From Chrysomallon squamiferum (taxonomy: Eukaryota; Mollusca; Gastropoda; Neomphalida; Peltospiridae): DNA of 50,000 bases. Below are positions 1 through 50,000 of the stretch, piece after piece. The first letter of the stretch is position 1; the number at the start of each line of letters is the position of its first letter. The stretch lies in the NCBI GenBank assembly GCA_012295275.1, contig CM022678.1:5291059-5341058 (forward strand), written 5' to 3'. The position numbers were made by a program, and so were the translations under genes. The notes below the pieces were generated by a model. That model did no database searches, was not told the origin of the DNA, and worked only from the letters and a program-made list of their open reading frames with translations.

Positions 1-171
1 GTATTTTGGTTGTTATTGTTATTGATGTTGTTGTTGTTGTTGTTGTTGTTGTTCTTATTGTTGTTGTGAAGGTGATGATGATGGTTCTGACGATTTTAAA
101 TATATTTGTTTTTTTATTTATACAGTTTTATTGTGTAAGGGTGGTGGTTAGTTTTAATAAAAGTTATCTCC

Positions 172-345
<174 letters not shown>

Positions 346-377
346 TTTTATTATTAGTAGTAATATTTTGTCTCTAG

Positions 378-25447
<25,070 letters not shown>

Positions 25448-25477
25448 ACTGGACTGGATCTCACTTACATTCTGAAA

Positions 25478-25534
<57 letters not shown>

Positions 25535-26419
25535 TTAACGACTATAACGATAACAACTGCAAATTAAACAGAGGATAAATTAGATAGGAATCCGCGATCT
25601 TCAATTTCAGTATCGATTTAGTTATTACATTATTTTTTCTTTTCATAATATTTGTCGGATTTACGTATGTATGTATGTGTCTGTATCTACCTCTTTGGTG
25701 TGTGTGTATGTGTGTTTGTAATTTGTATTCATTTTTGTGTTTATTATTAAAATTATCTTTTTCTGTTTTTTCTTTTTAGTTATATTTATTTTATTTTATT
25801 CTTCAGTGGAAAAAAAAACTGTTTTGGATTAGTTTTTAAGTTGATCTTGACTCAGAGTATTAATTAAAGATTTAAATAATTCTGAAACAAAATATTAAAA
25901 TATCTTATCTTATGCTAAAAAAAAAATAATAATAAAATTATTATTATATATAGATATCGTAGTCTTTTTATATATATTTTTTTTTTTTTCCTTTTTCTTT
26001 TTTTTTTTTTCATTCCTTTTTATTATTTTATTTTATTTTATTTGTTATTATTATTTTATTTTTTTTAAATATTTTTTCTTACCCGGTGTTTTTATATCTT
26101 TATATTTTGCACTTTTACACAAAGTGATTTTTACATTTCTTTTCTTTTTTCTTCCTTTTCTTCCTGTTATTTAATTATTTCCTTTTTCTTCTGTCATTCT
26201 TTTTTTTTTTTTTTTCCTTCTTTTTTCAGATTTGCATCATTTTCGTTGTTTTCATTCTTTTTCCTTCTTTCTTTTTCTTTTTTTCATCCTTCTTTCTATT
26301 ATTATTTGATGATCCTGCCATCTTTGTTCTTGTTCTTCCTACAAACTTTTTCCTTTGTTTCTTTCTTTCTTTTTCTTTCACTTATCATTTCACTAATGTT
26401 CCATCTTTTTTTAATATAC

Positions 26420-26425
26420 AATAAA
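26420..26425 (+). promoter_or_regulatory. Possible proximal polyadenylation signal, gene 1
   Basis: AATAAA about 970 bases after the stop, in the right orientation. It could give a shorter 3' UTR than the one ending after 26945. Confidence 0.35.
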
Positions 26426-26561
26426 AGGCATGTTGTAAACTCGTGTTTTATTTTTATACTCTGTATTTAATTTATAATTCTGTAGTATTAGATTTAGTAA
26501 ATATTATGAAAAAGTGTTGCGCAATATCTTTGAGAAGTCAATGTAAATTATCCATATCCAT

Positions 26562-26598
<37 letters not shown>

Positions 26599-26939
26599 AC
26601 ACACTAATCGGTATTTTAGAAAATTGTTTATACTCTATGAATTTGTTCCTTCTTTTGTTATATGCGCATGCGCGATCCTCCAATCTTGTAATATTTGCTC
26701 ACTTACTAATATTCCTTTTTTTAAAATTTTATTTTAATAAAATAATATTGTTAATTGTTTACGCATTGTTAATTAATTATGTATTATGGTAATTCGCATA
26801 TTTGTTATAACTATGCATGTAATAAGATTTGAAATCAATGTTGTAGTTTGTATGGATATTTTTTATTTTTACGTTTTGTCTTTCAGTTTTGTTTCGGCTT
26901 TTAGTCGTTATTTCATATTCTATAGTATTATGTACAGAA

Positions 26940-26945
26940 AATAAA
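26940..26945 (+). promoter_or_regulatory. Likely distal polyadenylation signal, gene 1
   Basis: AATAAA follows the stop by about 1.5 kb, with T- and GT-rich sequence downstream (26968-27002), as expected of a cleavage and polyadenylation region. Confidence 0.5.
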
Positions 26946-26960
26946 GAATATATATATATT

Positions 26961-27081
26961 TAAATAGCTTTTGTCATTATTATTTGTGTTTGTGTTTGTT
27001 TGTTTAATAATCATAATAGTAATGATGATGATAATGGTGATGATGATGATGATAATAATAATATTACTATTATTACTTTTA

Positions 27082-27130
<49 letters not shown>

Positions 27131-27162
27131 ACACTACTCCCACCACTACCACCAAAAACAAT

Positions 27163-27210
<48 letters not shown>

Positions 27211-27704
27211 CGATACATTAACCTGAATATCTTAAAAATTCATCAAATAGAATTAACACAAATTTCTTATTTATAAAAAGGAAACAAAAAAAAGAAAGCA
27301 AGTTAAAAAATTGTCGTCATATTAAAAAGAAAAAAAGAAAAAAAAACCAAACTGAAACACACAAAGACGTCTGCGACTTTCTGCGCAGCGTGTAAAGCAG
27401 ACGACACACGACACCATTTTGACTGACATCTGGAGAAATCGATTCTGCCTGTTTTCCAGAAATGCATCCGACATTTGTCTGTTAAAAAGAAAACCAACAA
27501 GGACACCAGATCTAGAAAACTTCGCAGAACAATACGACAACCATGTTTCTTGTCAAATGCAGTTGTTAGTGATTTTTGGCAGATGTGTCCGTGAACGTTT
27601 AAGTTTAAGAAAACGAGAGGTGGGTGAACAAAAAAGAAAAAAAAAAAAAATAGGGCTTGAAAGATGAGTGAAAGTTTGGGAGAATCATTTTAGTCGATTT
27701 TGAA
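26961..27704. other. Intergenic interval and probable 5' flank of gene 2
   Basis: It holds (TTA)n then (AAT)n at about 27080-27206, an A-rich stretch, and a higher-complexity segment at 27360-27640 that probably includes promoter or 5' UTR of gene 2. I see no clear TATA box. The open frames here on both strands lack coding features. Confidence 0.4.
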
Positions 27705-42655
<14,951 letters not shown>

Positions 42656-42672
42656 CAGAAATAGACAAGGAA

Positions 42673-42678
42673 AATAAA
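42673..42678 (+). promoter_or_regulatory. Possible proximal polyadenylation signal, gene 2
   Basis: AATAAA only ~18 bases after the stop codon; this would leave almost no 3' UTR, so it is the weaker candidate. Confidence 0.25.
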
Positions 42679-42769
42679 AGAAGCACAAAATTACGACAAC
42701 GTTTTATATATTATTTCTCTTTTCACGTATTCTTTAGCTGAGTGTGTTTTAAATATTGTATTGTTTTAA

Positions 42770-43020
42770 ATGAGAAATTATATTAATTAGTATTCCTGTT
42801 TATTGTAGATTTAGTTATATATAATATGGATAGTGTTTCAGTATGTTTAACTGAGTATGTATATTAATGAATATTCATGTTTGCAGATTTAGTTATATAT
42901 ATAATATGGGTAGTGTTTTAGTATGTTTAATTGAGAATGTATATTCATTAATATTCATGTTTATAACGGATTTAGTAATGATAGCAATAGTGTTTTATTA
43001 TTTTTAATTATATTGATAAT
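42770..43020. repeat. 3' UTR tandem repeat, ~82-85-base unit
   Basis: Three diverging copies share ATTCATGTTT, GATTTAGTTATATATA, TATGGGTAGTGTTTTAGTAT and GAGAATGTATATT. Confidence 0.8.
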
Positions 43021-43191
43021 TATTTTAGTATTTTTATTTAAAGTAGCAACACTTATTATGTGTTGGTATTAGAGTTAGCTACTACGTATGCAAACCAGAA
43101 CCATGAATTAATATGTATGAACAAAACGTATCTTAACAGCATAGAGCAAACTGCTATATTTTCTTTTCTAAGAACAAAACCAGTAATAACT

Positions 43192-43239
<48 letters not shown>

Positions 43240-44023
43240 GTGATCATAAATATACTAATTGATATATATATGTATATACTTCCATAGATTGTTAAAAGAA
43301 AGGAAAAATACGATTAATGTCCTACACCAAGGCTATCCAACTAATTCATTGTAATGGCACCGAACTTCATCTTTCAATTTGGTCTTCCGTTAATTACGTT
43401 TTTCCTGTAAATATACTTTATTAATTAACAACGTACTTCAAAGTCTAACTATTTGGCTAGTAAATGGAAAAAAAAAAACGTATAGAATACTGAAAACAAT
43501 TGCTAGAGAACAGAAAAAACGTATGAAAATATATCAAAAGTAGTATCCATTAAGCATTTAGCGAAACATAGATATGAAGAATTAGTATTGCTTTCAGTAT
43601 GTGTGTATGTTCAATGTCATTCAGACTAATATACTCGTATGTATTTGCAAGCCTTAGCTTTAGATATTCATGGCTAAACCGCTGTCAGTACAACTGGATT
43701 AAATTCCCTGGACACGCGTGCATGAACATTTGATATACGTAAGCGCATCTCATGTGACTGACCTGACAGTATTTTTTTGTTTGTTAAGTTAAGCCTGGTG
43801 TTGACAATATTACAGCACAACAGTTCAGTTTAATACAAGAAGAAAGATATAAGTGAGAGAAAAAAAAATCTGTTTATGTAAGTGTAGAGTTAGTAATGCA
43901 TGCAGTATTCGTAGAATCTTAACTGTAAGCTCTTAATGTTGTGTATTTAAACAGTTTGTAGATGAATAGGATAGAAAGTATTTTGTAATAGGTATTTTTA
44001 TATATATATATTTTTTGTAATGA

Positions 44024-44029
44024 AATAAA
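44024..44029 (+). promoter_or_regulatory. Likely polyadenylation signal, gene 2
   Basis: AATAAA followed within 25 bases by a T- and GT-rich stretch (TTCTCTGTTTTTGTTCTGTG), the usual arrangement of a cleavage and polyadenylation site. Confidence 0.5.
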
Positions 44030-44045
44030 GGAACTTGTAACCTTC

Positions 44046-45179
<1,134 letters not shown>

Positions 45180-45180
<1 letters not shown>

Positions 45181-46223
45181 AAAATTGACACCCGGTATTT
45201 ATTACGAAACCCGTTTTTAAGACTCGTCGAGAATCTCATATTGAGTTAAAAATGACACTGGGAATGTATTACAAACTCGTTTACGACAGATCCACGATTC
45301 AGACTTGGGTGTTTAAAATGACACAGAGAATATGTTACGAACATGTTTACAACTGTCGGAGAGTTCAGACTAGGTTAGAATAATAATAAAATGTATTTCA
45401 AATGTGTTTGCAGTAGTTGTAGCAAGGGTTGGTTATCTAACGGGGTTTTCATTCGCACGTGAACCTCCTAGGGGTAATAAAAAATAATAATATAATAAAT
45501 AAAATAAATAAAATTACTGTCCGCATGTGTAGTATATCAACTCATGCCCTGAATGATATTCGGGATGAACTGGATGTCAGTTTGACAGTTTGGTTTGCTG
45601 ACAAAATGGATATGGCTGCGTGTATCGATGAAGAGATAGGAATGACAAGAGCTGTGAATAATTATAAATTATAAATATTTATATATTGTTTCGGAACACA
45701 CACATACACACACACACATATAAACACACACACATACACACAAACACACTTGCTTACCTAAAGCAGGTTCCACCCCTGTCGAAATCTAATATTCGATTAA
45801 AATGGCAATGAGAATTCATTACGAACATGTTTAAAATAGTTCGACAGTTCCGATTCTGTTGAAAAGACATTAAAAAATCCATTGCGATTATATTTAGAAC
45901 AGATCCATGCTTCAGATAGTGTTAAAAAGACACCGAGAATTTGCTACGACCAAGTCTACGATAGTTCGAGATATCAGAGGTGTTAATAATTTATTACGAA
46001 CATATTTACGATAGTTCGAGATTTCAGGAGTTGTTAAGATGACGTTTTTAAAATTTGTTGCGAGTATGTTTAAATGAATTCGTTTAAAACAAGTGAAAGA
46101 ATTTGTTAAGAACATTCTTACTCTATTTCGAGAATTAAATGGGGTTAAATTTATAGTAGCAATTTATGACGGACATGTTTACAATAGTTAGGGAATTCAA
46201 GCACTGGGAATTTGTTGTCAAAA

Positions 46224-46261
<38 letters not shown>

Positions 46262-46670
46262 TATTATGAATAGCTTTATATCGGTCCGGAATTTCAGATG
46301 TCATTAAAACGTCATCAGTGATCTATTACCGACATATTTACAACAGTTCGAGATATCAAATTTTGTGAGAAAAAAAATATATATTAATAATTTATTGCGA
46401 ACAAGTTTACTATAGTTCGAAATTTCAGAGGTTGTTAAAAATAATTTAATAAATTTTATTACCAATATTTTTTGCAGTATTTCGAAGATTTCAGATTTTA
46501 CAAAACAAATACACTGAGAATGTATTACCAAAACGTTCACACTAATTTGAAATATGTGATACTAACAAAAAAATATGTCTATAATTTTTCACAAGCATAT
46601 TTTCAACAGTTCAATAAATTATATTTCGTTAACTCGCTTGACATCAGTCAGAATTTTCCTCAAATGCATT
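45180..46670. repeat. Old diverged tandem array, ~75-85-base unit
   Basis: Words such as GAGAATTTATTACGAACATG, TTTACAATAGTTCGAGA, TTTCAGA and GTTAAAATGACAC recur in the same order at least 12 times with heavy divergence. It is broken by (CA)n at 45693-45750 and (AAT)n at 46225-46260. Confidence 0.75.
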
Positions 46671-47049
46671 AAATTACAAAACTACTACCTTGACTACTGC
46701 AGCTGTAGCAACAATAATTTGGCTGGCACCCAATAACCATTAATATTAAAAAGAATATATATATATTTATAAATATATATATATATATATATGCATATAC
46801 ATACACATAATAAATACCACTGACATGTCCCCATTCGACTCTTCATGTCTGTTTTTTTTTTTTTTTTGACCGTTAAACTAGGGACGATTTATGTTTCTTA
46901 GTGTAAAGAATAATAATGATTAAAATGATATATGTCGCTTTGTTCGATATACGTCTATAATTCAGTTCACGCTGTTATAATGTTTGGTCTATGAAACCCG
47001 CTGTTCAGCTTATGTTCGACAATGTGTACTTGTGATTTTTTCAAGTGTC

Positions 47050-47055
47050 AATAAA
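47050..47055 (+). promoter_or_regulatory. Isolated AATAAA with downstream T/G-rich sequence
   Basis: The hexamer is followed by TTTAATGTTTTGAGG. It may mark a distal transcript end of gene 2 or of an unseen transcript; no coding exon is visible nearby. Confidence 0.25.
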
Positions 47056-47193
47056 GAATTTAATGTTTTGAGGACAAGGGATGATAAACGTGAAATGTGA
47101 ACTCTGTTTTATTGTTGTCAAAAGTAGTGTACAAATATTTGAGAATGGATACTGTGAAACAAATACGTGTATTTAATTTATGGTGTTGTAAAA

Positions 47194-47222
47194 GGTGGGA
47201 GGGGATGGAGGGAGGGAGGGAT
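47194..47222 (+). other. G-quadruplex-type tract
   Basis: Five runs of three or more G (GGGAGGGG, then GGAGGGAGGGAGGG) within 29 bases in otherwise AT-rich DNA. Confidence 0.6.
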
Positions 47223-47568
47223 GAAGATAGATATACAGAGAAATATGCATATATATATATATATATATATGCGTGCATGTGTGTGTATATATATATGAAC
47301 AGATTAGATAAATATACATACATAAACATATATACACACGATATACAAATACACATTGTCATAAACATATATACACACATATACATAATATATACACATG
47401 CGCACAAACACGCACACACTCATCTATATCTAGCAATATACAGATGCAATACAGGCACACACACAAATTTACAGCTAGCAATAAATAGACACAACACACA
47501 GCTACACACATTTCCATCTGGCAACAGAAAGATTTGCGCCTGCGTTCACATTCACACACACGCACAGA

Positions 47569-47604
<36 letters not shown>

Positions 47605-47796
47605 TAGAGACGAATTTACAGCTACCACCAATAAGACCCACGTTGTAACAGAAATTTACGATATCTTCTCACCCCGATACAGTTCGCACTGTCTCCACCT
47701 AGTATCACCATAACTCACCCTTACAGCAACACGTTACCAATTTCTCCGCTTACAAAACTAACGTTACTTAATTTAGCGTAACGTCTGACATGTCAC

Positions 47797-47812
47797 ATCG
47801 CTGTGACGTCAC
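47797..47812. promoter_or_regulatory. CRE-type palindrome TGACGTCA in a higher-complexity patch
   Basis: TGACGTCA lies in a ~300-base segment (47640-47945) that is less AT-rich and contains CCGCGGCGG. Such a patch could be a promoter for a gene beyond the window; this is inference. Confidence 0.3.
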
Positions 47813-48087
47813 ACGAGATTACCCCCGTGTCAACCGCATACGTAATTTTAGTAGCGTACCCTTCTTAACATTGTCACTTATCTTTCCGCGGCGGAACAAA
47901 CGTTTTATTGATTGTTTGTAGACGGTCGTTGAACGGGATTAGATTACTCGCGCCGAATGTGCTTGGTAGCGAGTTCAAATCGTGTTAGGCGAATAAAAGA
48001 AAATGAATAATAATTAATGAGTAACAGAAAGAAAAAAGAAAATAAAAACCCATGGAGACTGAGTGAGAGAATGACTAAGAAACAAAG

Positions 48088-48091
<4 letters not shown>

Positions 48092-48164
<73 letters not shown>

Positions 48165-48381
48165 GAAAATAGAGAGACAGACAGAGAGACATAGAGAGAA
48201 AGAGAGACAGAGAGACAGAGAGACAGAGAGAGACATAGAGAGACAGAGAGAGACAGAGAGACGGACAGAAAAGCATTATATGTACAAATTATTTGTCAAT
48301 ATACTTATATATAGATTTATATAAGAGAGAGGGAGAGAGACAGAGACAGAGAGAGACACAGAGAGAGAGAGAGAGAGAGAC

Positions 48382-48416
<35 letters not shown>

Positions 48417-48420
48417 CGGC
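48092..48420. repeat. (AG)n and (ACAG)n arrays
   Basis: Pure AG run to 48160, then AGAC/GAGACAGA units to 48260 and again 48328-48416. Confidence 0.93.
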
Positions 48421-49574
<1,154 letters not shown>

Positions 49575-49774
49575 CCTTTGTGTCTTTCTGTACGTATGTA
49601 AAGCAAGAAACAGTAGAATTGACGCGAAGTAATCCGACAACAATTGGTTTTTTTCTGAGGCTGTTTTTCTGTTATTCACTTTTTGTTTTCTCTGACGTAA
49701 ATTTTCCGTTCAAGCAGTATTTGTACTAGTTGACTTTCCTTATTTCTTTTCTTTTATATCTATCAGTTTTTTCT

Positions 49775-49815
49775 AATTACATACATAAATACATACATAC
49801 ATACATATATGTGTT

Positions 49816-49850
<35 letters not shown>

Positions 49851-49905
49851 TCTTGTTATTTTGATATGCATTAATATCGTCATATTATTATTATTATTTT
49901 TATTA

Positions 49906-49974
<69 letters not shown>

Positions 49975-50000
49975 TGCTACCGCTACTACAATTACTATTA
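49775..50000. repeat. (ACAT)n, (TG)n, (AT)n and (TTA)n at the window end
   Basis: Short ACAT and TG/TA runs, then (TTA)n from 49884 to 49970, ending with CTA units at the edge. Confidence 0.9.

Larger units (their letters stand above)
25448..26960 (+). other. Gene 1 3' UTR (inferred)
   Basis: There is no coding signal after the stop. The stretch holds a (CA)n tract at 25487-25534, pyrimidine-rich sequence at 25975-26400 and a second (CA)n near 26563-26603. Two AATAAA hexamers give possible transcript ends. Confidence 0.5.
42656..44045 (+). other. Gene 2 3' UTR (inferred)
   Basis: AT-rich, no coding signal. It contains a tandem repeat of about 82-85 bases in three copies (about 42770-43020), an (AAT)n run at 43196-43240, and AATAAA hexamers at 42673 and 44024. 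The second fits a long 3' UTR. Confidence 0.5.
46671..47700. other. Intergenic with AT, CA and G-rich repeats, no gene seen
   Basis: (AT)n at 46755-46792, a possible transcript end near 47050, a G-rich tract at 47194-47222, then AT/CA-rich repeat from 47240 to 47600. Open frames here are repeat-derived (Tyr/Ile/His-Thr runs). Confidence 0.6.

Noticed and set aside
27419-27667. Open frame of 82 codons upstream of gene 2
   Set aside because: It is not in frame with the signal-peptide start and lacks coding features; it probably lies in promoter or 5' UTR.
45459-45674. Open frame of 71 codons
   Set aside because: It lies within the diverged tandem array and has no splice or domain support.
47940-47995. 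Possible tRNA B box (GAGTTCAAATC)
   Set aside because: Flanking bases do not form the T-arm or acceptor stems, and no A box at correct spacing is seen.

Overview
This window is animal (metazoan) nuclear DNA. It is AT-rich and has an extraordinary load of microsatellites: (TC)n, (TTA)n, (TAC/TAG)n, (TTTA)n, (CA)n. Small exons with canonical GT-AG borders and conserved phases sit between these repeats. The second gene has a domain order common in lophotrochozoans, so a mollusc-like animal is the best guess, but this rests on inference. There is no bacterial, organellar or CRISPR content. Two multi-exon genes lie head to tail on the + strand.

Region 1 (start to about 26.9 kb) is the 3' part of a large gene whose 5' end lies before the window. 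I placed 24 exons by matching splice sites, phase and reading frame. They encode about 1,200 residues: a low-complexity Ser/Asp/Pro-rich N-terminal half, a Pro/Lys-rich linker, then a conserved-looking helical C-terminal half ending in two EF-hand-like helix-loop-helix units. I do not recognise the family. Its introns hold several unusual structures: tandem copies of a 5' splice site, truncated tandem copies of an exon start embedded in (TC)n, a long imperfect inverted repeat, and four RFX/X-box-like palindromes.

Region 2 (27.7 to 42.7 kb, 3' UTR to about 44.0 kb) is an almost complete gene for a secreted zinc metalloproteinase of the reprolysin (ADAM/ADAMTS, M12B) family. The order is signal peptide, propeptide, furin site RTKR, catalytic domain with HELAHSLGARHD and a Met-turn, ADAMTS-type Cys-rich domain, two 6-Cys CC-x-x-C (PLAC-like) modules, and a Thr-rich linker. 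An exceptional C-terminal extension of roughly 1,400 codons follows: Pro/Tyr-rich, then tandem 9-residue N-P-N-R-P-N-L-Q-Q repeats, then a Lys/Thr/Asp/Glu-rich tail. I could not assign this architecture to a described protein, and it is the most novel object in the window.

Both genes carry apparent single-base frame shifts in long coding exons: two in exon 5 of gene 1, and about four in the terminal exons of gene 2. The frames on each side are clearly coding-like. Indel errors in a long-read assembly are the simplest explanation; decay or recoding are alternatives.

Region 3 (44.0 to 50.0 kb) has no gene I can support. It holds long (TC)n/(AG)n tracts, two G-quadruplex-type tracts, and an old diverged tandem array at about 45.2-46.7 kb. 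A short higher-complexity stretch with a CRE-type palindrome lies near 47.8 kb, and an isolated polyadenylation-type signal lies at 47.05 kb.
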